64,000 nt of DNA from a virus. The position numbers and the translations under genes are program-made. The stretch covers positions 1-64,000 of the IMG/VR virus record IMGVR_UViG_3300045747_000583; one strand, 5' to 3'. Under the pieces are notes generated by a model. It was given only the letters and a program-made list of their open reading frames with translations. It searched no databases and was not told the DNA's origin. Shown here piece by piece: positions 1 to 6,118 of the stretch. Every line of letters begins with the position of its first letter. Positions within the stretch are counted from its first letter, which is position 1.

Positions 1-121
1 ACGAGCCGCGTCTGCTCCGGTGTCGGAGCGCGAGCGCCGCTACCTCGTCGGCGATCCCGTCGCGGATCGCTCGGTCTAGTACGGACGGCGCCCACGGGAC
101 GCCTCCGTGCCAGGCGCTCAT
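1..121 (-). CDS. Partial hypothetical protein (C-terminus beyond window)
   Basis: Forty codons are visible from an ATG at 121, which overlaps the stop of the upstream gene as ATGA. The visible part begins MSAWHGGVPWAPS, followed by a charged helical stretch (LDRAIRDGIADEV). The tight junction and GC-rich third positions support it as a real gene of the same operon. No family is recognised and the end is not in the window. Confidence 0.6.
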   Translation of the reverse strand, partial: MSAWHGGVPWAPSVLDRAIRDGIADEVAALALRHRSRRGS

Positions 122-387
122 CGCCCTCCCCTCCCCGCCCGCCCCGGACGGAAGATACCCACGACGACCCGTTCGTTGGTCGCGGAGACGTACTCCCAGT
201 CGTAGCGCCGTCCGTCGACGGCGCCCGCGTCAGCGACGCACCAACCGCCGGAGTCGCGACGCCAGCCGTCGAGCCACTGGCCGTTCCCGCCGGAGCGGGT
301 CACGACCACGGAGCCGTACTCCGGCTCATCCTCGAAGTCCAGCCCGAACGCGCTGACCTGCGCGAGCGGGAGCGGCTTGTCAGCCAT
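118..387 (-). CDS. Hypothetical small phage protein (89 aa)
   Basis: The start at 387 (MADKPLPLAQ) was chosen over the longer frame because it follows the end of a small membrane-protein gene with an 8-base overlap and a GGGGGTGGACTC purine-rich leader. Residues 20-80 look like a beta-rich domain with alternating V/W/Y (VVVTRSGG, WLDGWRR, WEYVSATNERVVVGIF). The tail is basic and glycine-rich. No family is recognised. It belongs to the string of small accessory genes at the left end. Confidence 0.6.
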   Translation of the reverse strand: MADKPLPLAQVSAFGLDFEDEPEYGSVVVTRSGGNGQWLDGWRRDSGGWCVADAGAVDGRRYDWEYVSATNERVVVGIFRPGRAGRGGR

Positions 388-517
388 GAGTCCACCCCCA
401 CAGCGCGAGCACAGCCATGAGCACCAGTAGCGCGAGCAGTGCAGCGCCGATGGTCGGGCCAGGCAGCTCCACCATCTCGCGGTCCGGGTTCGGCTTCGGC
501 GCTCCATAACCTCTCAT
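380..517 (-). CDS. Small single-span membrane protein (45 aa)
   Basis: This short gene starts at ATG 517 inside the stop of its upstream neighbour (ATGA) and overlaps the next gene by 8 bases. A polar N-terminus (MRGYGAPKPNPDREM) precedes one hydrophobic span of about 20 residues near positions 22-42 (IGAALLALLVLMAVLALW). With the neighbouring 42-residue membrane protein it forms a pair of tiny membrane genes. A role in superinfection exclusion or lysis timing is possible but nothing in the sequence proves it. Confidence 0.55.
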   Translation of the reverse strand: MRGYGAPKPNPDREMVELPGPTIGAALLALLVLMAVLALWGWTHG

Positions 518-642
518 CGGATCCATCCTTCGATTGCGGCGGGCAGGGACAGGGCCAGCACCAGCCCGACCAGCACCACGCTGGGTACGACCACCCAGCG
601 TACCACCGACCGGAGCTGGCGGCCCCGGCGGGTCAGAGTCAC
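514..642 (-). CDS. Small single-span membrane protein (42 aa)
   Basis: GTG start at 642 overlaps the stop of the upstream gene (GTGA), the common coupling junction of this genome. The N-terminus is basic (TLTRRGRQLR) and is followed by one membrane span at about residues 13-34 rich in V and L. Positive-inside topology would put the N-terminus in the cytoplasm. Its stop overlaps the start of the next membrane gene, so the two are translationally coupled. No family is recognised. Confidence 0.55.
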   Translation of the reverse strand: MTLTRRGRQLRSVVRWVVVPSVVLVGLVLALSLPAAIEGWIR

Positions 643-1124
643 ATCGGCTCCCACTCGGAGACGATCCAGACCTCGGACGCCTGGGTCAGCCACTTCTCGA
701 CCAGCGTGTCGAAGGTGACCGGTACTCCGGCCTGGCGCGGGCCCGACACGAACCAGCGGTCGGTGATCTTGATCGCCGTGTAGGTGAACACCGTCGGCGC
801 CCCGGAGAACCGGACCTTGAACAGCAGCACGGTCTCGTCCGGGTAGTCCTCGTCAGTGCCGAACTGCGACACGGCCTCGGCCCTGGCGTACAGGCGCTCG
901 AGCCTGCGCTCGGCCCTCTCGATCTCGCTCTGAACGTGCGTCATCGCCTTGCTCCTCTCACCGGTTCTGATCTCGATTCCCGGGTGGATGAATCCACCGC
1001 AGCTGCAGCCCCTTCGGCTACAGCGGATGTCCGGCACGAACGCCGGTACGTGGTCACTGATGTCAGCGGCCCAGTCCAGAGCTTCGCTCTGGTCCTCGTA
1101 GTAGCGGGCCATCTCGCCGATCAT
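639..1124 (-). CDS. Hypothetical protein, possible fusion of two small genes (161 aa; internal start at 944)
   Basis: The open frame runs from ATG 1124 to 639. Residues 1-58 form a small domain with a Cys cluster (CSRRGCSCGG), a probable zinc site. The join at residues 54-60 is encoded by GGTGAGAGGAGCAAGGCG, which is the same Shine-Dalgarno leader found before many start codons here, followed at 944 by an in-frame ATG (MTHVQSEIER). So the second half (101 aa: a charged helix, then a beta-rich domain ending in W-rich sequence) is probably also made alone, or the two genes have fused by loss of a stop. Function unknown. Confidence 0.6.
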   Translation of the reverse strand: MIGEMARYYEDQSEALDWAADISDHVPAFVPDIRCSRRGCSCGGFIHPGIEIRTGERSKAMTHVQSEIERAERRLERLYARAEAVSQFGTDEDYPDETVLLFKVRFSGAPTVFTYTAIKITDRWFVSGPRQAGVPVTFDTLVEKWLTQASEVWIVSEWEPM

Positions 1125-1128
1125 GACC

Positions 1129-1506
1129 TCACCCCTCCACGTCGTCAAAGCGCGAGTCCCAGGCAGCGTCCGGGTCCGGACCGTGCTCGTCGCGCTCGTC
1201 CTCCTCGTACTCGTGCCCACAGACCGGGCAGCCCCAGTGCAGCGCGCCGCTAGACGCCCAGGCGTAGACCTCACCGTCGATGAATGGGCACCGCTCAGCG
1301 GTCAGGGTCACGGCCGCAGCCGCGAGCTCTGCCGCCGTCGTGGCGCGCGGGTTGCGCTGCACCCCGACCAGCATGCGCTGCGCCTCGACACCGAGGATCG
1401 CGATCTCGACGTCGACCTGGTCGCAGCTCCGCTCGATCTCGCCCTCCCAGGACGGCCCGGCGATCGCTCTCTCGCGGCCGGTCACGCCCGGCGGGTAGTT
1501 GCTCAT
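1129..1506 (-). CDS. Hypothetical protein with a C-terminal CxxC pair (125 aa)
   Basis: Start ATG 1506 overlaps the preceding stop. The N-terminal half is helical and charged (EGEIERSCDQVDVEIAIL). Near residue 90 a Cys-x-x-Cys pair (CPVCGHEYEEDERDEHG) with nearby His suggests a zinc knuckle. The C-terminus is acidic. No named family is recognised. It is one of several small Cys-rich proteins in this end of the genome. Confidence 0.6.
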   Translation of the reverse strand: MSNYPPGVTGRERAIAGPSWEGEIERSCDQVDVEIAILGVEAQRMLVGVQRNPRATTAAELAAAAVTLTAERCPFIDGEVYAWASSGALHWGCPVCGHEYEEDERDEHGPDPDAAWDSRFDDVEG

Positions 1507-1715
1507 CGCCGATCACCCTCCTTCAACAGCGCCTTGTTGGGCGCGTCGGGCAGGCACTCCGGGCTGCAGGCGAAGAACTCGGCCTGCAGGCCACAGGACG
1601 CGTCCCTCACCATCCCGGTCCAGCCGTACTCCAACACCTCGCCCTTTGGGATGAAGTACGTCTTCCCGCAGCTGTCGCAGGTGAACTCGGTCACCGAGAT
1701 CGTCCGCTTGCTCAT
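1503..1715 (-). CDS. Small zinc-finger-like protein (70 aa)
   Basis: The start was placed at ATG 1715, in a TGATG junction with the upstream gene, rather than at the GTG one codon earlier. Two Cys pairs are visible: TCDSCGKTYFIPKG near residue 13 and FACSPECLPDAPN near residue 50. The spacing fits a treble-clef or zinc-ribbon fold. The partner is unknown. Phage proteins of this size and type often bind nucleic acid, but that is only inference here. Confidence 0.65.
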   Translation of the reverse strand: MSKRTISVTEFTCDSCGKTYFIPKGEVLEYGWTGMVRDASCGLQAEFFACSPECLPDAPNKALLKEGDRR

Positions 1716-2170
1716 CACCGATCACCCTTTCGCCACGCCGTGTTGATCCGGGCCCGCACCACGGCCTGCAGTGCGTCGATCTCCGGGAAGCTGCGGCAGT
1801 TGGCCGCGATCGCCTCGAGCTCACGCAGCGCGTGGTCCAGCTCGCCCGGCTTGGCCATTCGCTTCTCGGCGTCATTCTTTCGCTTCTCGAGCCTGTCGGC
1901 CTGGTCGCGCGCCTGCAGGATCAGGACCTCGTCGCCGTCCAGGTCGAGCTCGTTCAGGGACTCGGGCGGGTAGGCGCGTGCGCCACCGCTCTCGCCCCGG
2001 AGCACCCGCACCTGGTAGGCGCCCCCGACCACCCGCCCGGCCAGCTTCGGCCACAGTCCCTCGGACCCGCTCGGGTCGCGCCAGCAGTGCACCAACCGGC
2101 CGTCACGAGCCAGCCGCTGACCCAGGTAGACCCAGCGCTCGGTCGTCGGCTCGACCTTCAGCTCACTCAT
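1715..2170 (-). CDS. Hypothetical protein (151 aa)
   Basis: Start ATG 2170, 8-base overlap with the upstream stop. The first 65 residues look like a compact beta domain (RWVYLGQRLARDG, VVGGAYQVRVLRGE). Residues 75-145 are a long charged helix that could form a coiled coil (ARDQADRLEKRKNDAEKRM). No family is recognised. It is co-transcribed with small Cys-rich genes downstream of the promoter at 2566-2571. Confidence 0.6.
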   Translation of the reverse strand: MSELKVEPTTERWVYLGQRLARDGRLVHCWRDPSGSEGLWPKLAGRVVGGAYQVRVLRGESGGARAYPPESLNELDLDGDEVLILQARDQADRLEKRKNDAEKRMAKPGELDHALRELEAIAANCRSFPEIDALQAVVRARINTAWRKGDR

Positions 2171-2540
2171 CCGAGCTCGCCTCCTCGCTGAACGAGTCGG
2201 CCAGCACCGTGAAGGTGACTTGGTTGTCCACGAACCGGCGCAGGCACAGCGCGCACAGCGTGCCGCCGAACGCAGACTGGCGGCGGGGCGAGACCGAGAT
2301 CTCCCGACCGACTGCGGTCCGGATCACCTCGGGCAGGTGCACGGTGCAGCACGACCGGCTGGCACGTCGCGTCTCCGGCTCGTCCGGCAAGACCTCGAGC
2401 GGCAGGGCCGCGCTCTTGATCGTCACGCTGGTGTTCGGGCGGTAGACGCCCTGCACCTGCCAGCGCGCCTGGTCGGACTCCGCCAGCTCGATGCTGTCGT
2501 AGATGTACTCCATCAGGCGGAGCACTCGAATCTTGCTCAT
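2163..2540 (-). CDS. Hypothetical protein with paired cysteines (125 aa)
   Basis: First gene of the leftward left-end operon. ATG 2540 sits 7 bases after GAGAGGAGCA, the recurrent Shine-Dalgarno leader of this genome, with a TATACT -10 about 26 bases further up. Cysteines occur as RSCCTVHLPE near residue 63 and LCALCLRRFV near residue 95, a possible zinc site. Hydrophobic beta strands fill the rest. No family is recognised. Confidence 0.6.
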   Translation of the reverse strand: MSKIRVLRLMEYIYDSIELAESDQARWQVQGVYRPNTSVTIKSAALPLEVLPDEPETRRASRSCCTVHLPEVIRTAVGREISVSPRRQSAFGGTLCALCLRRFVDNQVTFTVLADSFSEEASSDE

Positions 2541-2565
2541 CAGCTTGCTCCTCTCAGTGACTCGC

Positions 2566-2571
2566 AGTATA
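2566..2571 (-). promoter_or_regulatory. -10 element for the left-end operon
   Basis: TATACT on the minus strand, perfect TAnnnT. No clear TTGACA-like -35 is present; ATGGAA lies 16 bases upstream. The predicted transcript has a leader of about 19 bases carrying CACTGAGAGGAGCA before ATG 2540. It is divergent to the plus-strand promoter at 2612. Confidence 0.45.
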
Positions 2572-2611
2572 CCGGGTGGGGTCGGGGTTCCATCTCAGGG
2601 GTCGCACCGGG

Positions 2612-2617
2612 TATGCT
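2612..2617 (+). promoter_or_regulatory. -10 element for the only plus-strand gene (leaderless)
   Basis: TATGCT lies 7 bases before GTG 2625, placing the predicted transcription start on the start codon, so the mRNA would be leaderless. The -35 is weak (TTCCAT at 2588-2593, 18-base spacer). Confidence 0.45.
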
Positions 2618-2624
2618 TGGACCC

Positions 2625-3071
2625 GTGACTCTCTCCCTCCGTGACTGGCTGCTGGTCGACCTCGACGACGACGTCGAAGAGTTGATCCGAGAAGTCGACG
2701 CCTCGGAGGACCGAGATCGGCGGCAGACCCGCCTGCTGGTGGCCATCCTGGCCGGACAACGACGATTGGAACAGAAGATGACCGAGCTCAGCCAGGCAGT
2801 GGCCGACCTGCAGACCGCCGTGCAGGGGGTCGCCGACCGTGTCGGCCCGACCGTGCAGGACCTCAAGGATCAGCTCGCCGCGGCTGCCGCGACCGCTGCC
2901 GAGATGGCCGCCGCGGACGCCACCGAGGACGCGAACTACGACCAGACCATCGCGGACCTGCAGGCCCAGCTCGCAGGTCAGCTGGCAGCTGCGACGGACG
3001 CCGCGACCACGATCGAGGCCAACGTCGGGCAGCTCAACGCGATCGCCGCGCCGGAGGCCCCTCCGGTCTGA
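2625..3071 (+). CDS. Coiled-coil protein, sole plus-strand gene (148 aa)
   Basis: GTG 2625 was chosen because a TATGCT -10 element ends 8 bases upstream; an in-frame ATG at 2613 would overlap that element. The first 30 residues are acidic (DWLLVDLDDDVEELIREVD). Residues 40-140 form long helices with heptad-like spacing and Ala-rich stretches (LEQKMTELSQAVADLQ, then repeated AAATAAEMAAADAT). GC-rich third positions support real coding. It converges with the GNAT-like gene, leaving an 11-base gap. Function unknown; a small scaffold, decoy or anti-host protein are all possible. Confidence 0.65.
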   Translation: MTLSLRDWLLVDLDDDVEELIREVDASEDRDRRQTRLLVAILAGQRRLEQKMTELSQAVADLQTAVQGVADRVGPTVQDLKDQLAAAAATAAEMAAADATEDANYDQTIADLQAQLAGQLAAATDAATTIEANVGQLNAIAAPEAPPV

Positions 3072-3082
3072 CCGACAGCTGC

Positions 3083-3466
3083 TCACGACGGCCGGGCCTC
3101 CAACGCCACGCGGAGCGCTCGGCCGTCGTGCGTGTAGTCCTGAATCTCGGGGTCGAGCTCGAGTCCGTGCGCGCGGGCCGCGGCGACCAGCCGGGTGGCG
3201 ACGCCCTGACGTCGGGCGTTCGGCCGCACGATCAGCGAGACGGTACCGGGGCGGTCCCACCAGGGTGCGGGTGAGCCGACCGGGAAGTGCATCAGCGCGC
3301 CGCGCAGGAACCCGTTCTCGTCGTAGTCCAGGAAGGCGTCGATCGGGACGTCGAACCCGACCTCGGCCGCCGGGTCGTAGTAGCGCACCGAGTTCGGCTC
3401 CCCGACCATCGGGTAGCCCTCCTGGACGAAGTAGCTCCAGCGGTAGATCCGGGGCAGCTCAGCCAT
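3083..3466 (-). CDS. GNAT-family acetyltransferase-like protein (127 aa)
   Basis: Residues 90-115 carry a typical GNAT motif A (VSLIVRPNARRQGVATRLV), matching the acetyl-CoA-binding Q/RxxGxG/A signature. The protein is short for the family (usually 140-170 aa) and its N-terminal part (residues 1-80) is aromatic-rich with DFDVPIDAFLDYDENGFLRGA. ATG 3466 is used; it overlaps the upstream gene by 8 bases. The substrate is unknown. It could acetylate a host protein or a small molecule. Confidence 0.6.
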   Translation of the reverse strand: MAELPRIYRWSYFVQEGYPMVGEPNSVRYYDPAAEVGFDVPIDAFLDYDENGFLRGALMHFPVGSPAPWWDRPGTVSLIVRPNARRQGVATRLVAAARAHGLELDPEIQDYTHDGRALRVALEARPS

Positions 3467-3704
3467 CACCGCGCCTCGTTCCGGCGCAGGTCCTCACGTA
3501 GATCTCACGCTCGACGGTGACGCAGACCATCGCGTCCGCGCCGCTCAGCGTGACGGGCGCCCAGATCGTGAGCTCGACGTAGTCGAGCGAGCCGGAGCCC
3601 AGGTCGACCAGCCGGGCGCCCTCGACCAGCCGGTACTTCTCGGTCAGCCCGCGGATCAGCACCCAGTCGGCCGACTTGACCTCGTCGGCGCGGATCGCCC
3701 TCAC
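3459..3704 (-). CDS. Hypothetical small beta-rich protein (81 aa)
   Basis: GTG 3704 overlaps the TGA of the upstream zinc protein (GTGA). This short start avoids a long arginine-rich extension that is the out-of-frame image of the upstream gene. The sequence alternates hydrophobic and polar residues (RLVDLGSGSLDYVELTIWAPV), consistent with a small beta barrel, ending in a basic tail. No family is recognised. Confidence 0.6.
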   Translation of the reverse strand: MRAIRADEVKSADWVLIRGLTEKYRLVEGARLVDLGSGSLDYVELTIWAPVTLSGADAMVCVTVEREIYVRTCAGTRRGDG

Positions 3705-4393
3705 GGGAGGTCCACCTCGAGCGCGGCCCGGGCTGCGTCGCGCAGCTGCTCCATGGCCTCGTCGTCGGGCTCGTCGTTGTCGTCGGCGTCGACGGTGCCC
3801 TCGCCGTCGCAGGCGCTGCAGTCGATCTTGCCGGTGCCGGAGCAGGCGTCGCAGTCGAGCGTCTCGCCCTCGTTCTCGGGGTCTTCGAGCTGGCCCTCGC
3901 CGGAGCAGGTCTCGCACTCGATCTCGGTCTCGCCCTCGCAGTCCACGCACTGCTTCTTGAGCTCGACGTCGCTGAGGTCGATGCTCTCGATCTCGTCGGC
4001 CGCGGACTCCAGCGTGTCGGCGCGCTCGATCGAGTCCGGGCTCCACTCGGTGCCGTTGTCGTCGGTGCCCGCCTCGCGGTACTCCTCGCCGACCTCGCGC
4101 ACGGCGCCCGCGTACTCTTCCAGCGCGGACTCGATGTCGGACTTGCAGCCCGCGCTCGAGAGCGCGTCCTCGAAGCTCTCCTGCGCGTCCCAGACGGTGG
4201 CCATCTTGCTGCCGTCGAGCTCGCTGTTCCGCGGGGTGCACTCGGGCTTCATGCACCGGATGCTGCGGTACCGGGTGCGGAACCCGACCTTGTACCAGCG
4301 GTACGTGCTGCCCTTCGGCAGCTCCTCGCGGCACTTGCCGCAGGTGTAGGGCTTCAGGCTCTTCGTCACCGTGGTGACGCGGGCGATGCTCAT
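3701..4393 (-). CDS. DnaJ-type zinc-domain protein without a J domain (230 aa)
   Basis: Residues 15-55 hold a first Cys set (YTCGKCREELPKGS, then CMKPEC). Residues 145-205 carry three clear CxxCxGxG repeats of the DnaJ cysteine-rich type: CETCSGEG, CDACSGTG and CSACDGEG, plus CVDCEG. The linker and C-terminus are strongly acidic. No HPD-containing J domain is present, so it is not a canonical co-chaperone; a protein-disulfide or DNA/RNA-binding role is possible. ATG 4393 follows GAGAGGAAGCACC and the class A promoter at 4426-4455. Confidence 0.75.
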   Translation of the reverse strand: MSIARVTTVTKSLKPYTCGKCREELPKGSTYRWYKVGFRTRYRSIRCMKPECTPRNSELDGSKMATVWDAQESFEDALSSAGCKSDIESALEEYAGAVREVGEEYREAGTDDNGTEWSPDSIERADTLESAADEIESIDLSDVELKKQCVDCEGETEIECETCSGEGQLEDPENEGETLDCDACSGTGKIDCSACDGEGTVDADDNDEPDDEAMEQLRDAARAALEVDLP

Positions 4394-4425
4394 GGTGCTT
4401 CCTCTCAGGTGGGGTCCGGACGGCG

Positions 4426-4455
4426 ATTTTACCACACGGCTTGCCTAGCAGGCCA
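4426..4455 (-). promoter_or_regulatory. Class A promoter with operator-like inverted repeat
   Basis: Minus strand: -35 TGGCCT (4450-4455), 18-base spacer, extended -10 TGG-TAAAAT (4426-4434). The -35 lies within the dyad TGCCT-AGC-AGGCC (4442-4454). It drives the DnaJ-type zinc gene and its downstream partners. The same arrangement recurs at 5914, 43714 and 58927. Confidence 0.6.
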
Positions 4456-4466
4456 GCCGGGGGTGC

Positions 4467-4814
4467 TCAAGCCGATCGGCGGGCCGCTCGCTTCGCCCTC
4501 CGGCGAGCTCGGGTCTCGGCCGCGGTGACCTTCGACTGCTCGTTGACCGAGCGGAACTGCGCCAGGATCGACGGGGGCCGGTCCGGGCTGGGCGCGGTCA
4601 AGTCGATCACGACCACGCTCGGCCTGGACCACGTCGCGCCGATCAGCCACGGGATGATCCACAGCCCGCAGGTCACGATGGTCATGACGATGTTCCCGAG
4701 CACGTGGTTCTCGACTGGCTTGACCAGTACGACCTCAGTCTCGCTGCAGGCCTGGATCGAGTAGCCGTCCTCGAGCAGCTCCTGTATGTCGTAGCGCTGC
4801 AGGCTGTTGCTCAT
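4467..4814 (-). CDS. Small membrane protein with basic tail (115 aa)
   Basis: Residues 38-60 form a hydrophobic hairpin or single span (LGNIVMTIVTCGLWIIPWLIG). The last 25 residues are highly basic (RARRRAKRAARRSA). The N-terminal 35 residues look like a small soluble domain. ATG 4814 follows TTGAGAGGAAGCACGA, the recurrent leader, and sits just below the stem-loop at 4835-4855. Function unknown; it could anchor something to the membrane or lower host membrane potential. Confidence 0.65.
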   Translation of the reverse strand: MSNSLQRYDIQELLEDGYSIQACSETEVVLVKPVENHVLGNIVMTIVTCGLWIIPWLIGATWSRPSVVVIDLTAPSPDRPPSILAQFRSVNEQSKVTAAETRARRRAKRAARRSA

Positions 4815-4825
4815 TCGTGCTTCCT

Positions 4826-4905
4826 CTCAAGTGGCCCTTCGTGGGGCACGAAGGGGTCTTTCGCTGTCTGGGACGGTGGCCCGGCCCCGGAAGGGCCGAG
4901 CGGGT
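4826..4905 (-). repeat. Intergenic structured element, copy 1 (two stem-loops)
   Basis: The element contains a perfect 9-bp hairpin, CCCTTCGTG / CACGAAGGG with a 3-base loop, at 4835-4855, and a second GC hairpin around 4880-4896. Its order of blocks (GGGGCACGA, CTTTCG, CTGTCT, CCCGGAAG on the plus strand) is repeated at 35255-35325. It could be a terminator, an RNA-processing site or a mobile intergenic module. Confidence 0.5.
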
Positions 4906-4909
4906 GCCG

Positions 4910-5869
4910 TCAGAGCCTTCCGCTGCAGACCGGGCCGATCCCGGCCTCGATCGAGCGCTCGTCGGTGAGCGTGCGCCCGCAGACGCAGCACGTGCCGTAG
5001 AGCGCGCCGAACGCCTTGGCGGCCTCGAGGCTCATCCGGTCGGCCGCGGTCAGCTTGCGGATCGCACCGGCCTCGTACTCGAAGCTGGCCTTCTCGCCGA
5101 ACTCGCCGGGGACCAGGCGCTTCGCGTAGAGGTGGCCGGAGCCGTGGACCGCGAGCTGGACCTTGTAGATCGCGCCGTCGGCGAGCTGGTACATCCCGGC
5201 CTCGATCGCGGAGTTGGCGGTCGTGACCGTCGCCCGCGGGAGGCCGAACAGCACGTCGATGAGCTTCGACGCGACGTGCTTCGGGAGCTGGCTGGCCTCG
5301 GCCACGCCCGCGAGGTCGCAGGCCGTCGCGATGGCCTCGGCTGCGCCCTGCTTCTCGTTTGTGAGCTTCGCGATCAGGGCGGCCTGCTTCTCCGAGAGCA
5401 CGGGCGCGTTCGGGACGCGTGGGTTCTGCGGCAGCGTCAGCAGCCACTCGATGAGGTCGGAGGCGTAGCGCTTGTTGAGCTCGCCGCGGCGGAACGCCGC
5501 GAGGGCGGCCTGCTCGCCGCCGGTCTCGGGGATCACGCGCTCAGCGACGAGCCGCGCGACGAAGGAGAGCTGTGCGGCGGAGGGAGTGTGGACCTTGAAG
5601 ACGCCGTACTGGTTCGAGGCCGCGGCACCGCCCACCGGGCGGTTCGAGGCCAGCTCGGGCCGGGGCGTCGCGTCAGAGCGGACGCGCCCGGCGAGCTCGT
5701 CGAGGACGGTCAGGCGGAAGTGCGAGACTGCGATCTGGTAGTCGTTGTCCGGCTCGGCGTCGGAGATGACGTCGAGGCTGATCTCGCGGTAGAGCGCGCG
5801 GGTCCCGGCGTCCGCGGCGATGACGGCGGCGCGGATCTGGTCCTGCACCTGCGGGCTGATCGTGGTCAT
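4910..5869 (-). CDS. Early protein with C-terminal DUF6011-like zinc motif (319 aa)
   Basis: The last 25 residues match the small zinc motif seen in many actinobacterial and phage proteins: C-x2-CGRTLTDERSIEAGIGPVC. Residues 90-180 are helical and repeat a FVARLVAER / LIEWLLTLPQN pattern. Residues 230-290 look beta-rich (YQLADGAIYKVQLAVHG). The operator, extended -10, 7-bp leader hairpin and CTGAGAGGAGCA before ATG 5869 mark it as an independently transcribed gene, probably early. The biochemical role is unknown; nucleic-acid binding is likely from the zinc motif. Confidence 0.65.
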   Translation of the reverse strand: MTTISPQVQDQIRAAVIAADAGTRALYREISLDVISDAEPDNDYQIAVSHFRLTVLDELAGRVRSDATPRPELASNRPVGGAAASNQYGVFKVHTPSAAQLSFVARLVAERVIPETGGEQAALAAFRRGELNKRYASDLIEWLLTLPQNPRVPNAPVLSEKQAALIAKLTNEKQGAAEAIATACDLAGVAEASQLPKHVASKLIDVLFGLPRATVTTANSAIEAGMYQLADGAIYKVQLAVHGSGHLYAKRLVPGEFGEKASFEYEAGAIRKLTAADRMSLEAAKAFGALYGTCCVCGRTLTDERSIEAGIGPVCSGRL

Positions 5870-5887
5870 GGTGGGTGCTCCTCTCAG

Positions 5888-5906
5888 GGTGGGTATGGGA
5901 CCCACC
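5888..5906 (-). promoter_or_regulatory. 5' leader stem-loop next to the ribosome-binding site
   Basis: Perfect 7-bp stem (GGTGGGT / ACCCACC, 5-base loop) directly before CTGAGAGGAGCA. Similarly placed stems occur at 43689 and 58901. It is likely an mRNA-stabilising or translation-controlling hairpin. Confidence 0.5.
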
Positions 5907-5913
5907 GAGACCA

Positions 5914-5943
5914 AGTAAACCACGTCTAGTGCCTCAAAGGCAA
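5914..5943 (-). promoter_or_regulatory. Class A promoter with perfect TGCCT-N3-AGGCA operator
   Basis: -35 TTGCCT (5938-5943), 18-base spacer, extended -10 TGG-TTTACT (5914-5922). The perfect dyad TGCCT-CAA-AGGCA (5930-5942) covers the -35 and also overlaps the stop codon of the upstream 55-residue gene. A protein bound here would block RNA polymerase. Confidence 0.65.
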
Positions 5944-6101
5944 GTCGGGTCCTCGATCGCGTCCTCGGACGCGGCGGTGTGCTGCTCGCCCCACTGGTCC
6001 GCGCGGGCACGCGTCTGCGTGGGCACGGAGGCCCAGCCGCAGGCGCAGGTGGCGACGAACAGGCCGTCGTGGCCGCGCTTGGTGACCGCGTTGTGCTTCA
6101 T
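5934..6101 (-). CDS. Small CxC protein, probably leaderless (55 aa)
   Basis: ATG 6101 lies 7 bases after a TACGCT -10 element with extended TGG. The protein carries CACGWASVP near residue 19 and a lone C-terminal Cys, resembling the small zinc-finger-like proteins common in actinophages that begin by sensing a CxCGW motif. The 3' end overlaps the operator of the next promoter. Function unknown. Confidence 0.6.
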   Translation of the reverse strand: MKHNAVTKRGHDGLFVATCACGWASVPTQTRARADQWGEQHTAASEDAIEDPTCL

Positions 6102-6108
6102 GTCCGGT

Positions 6109-6117
6109 AGCGTACCA
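6109..6117 (-). promoter_or_regulatory. Extended -10 element for a leaderless gene
   Basis: TGG-TACGCT ends 7 bases before ATG 6101, so the predicted start of transcription is the start codon. No good -35 is visible. It lies just before the stop region of the helicase gene. Confidence 0.45.
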
Positions 6118-6118
6118 G

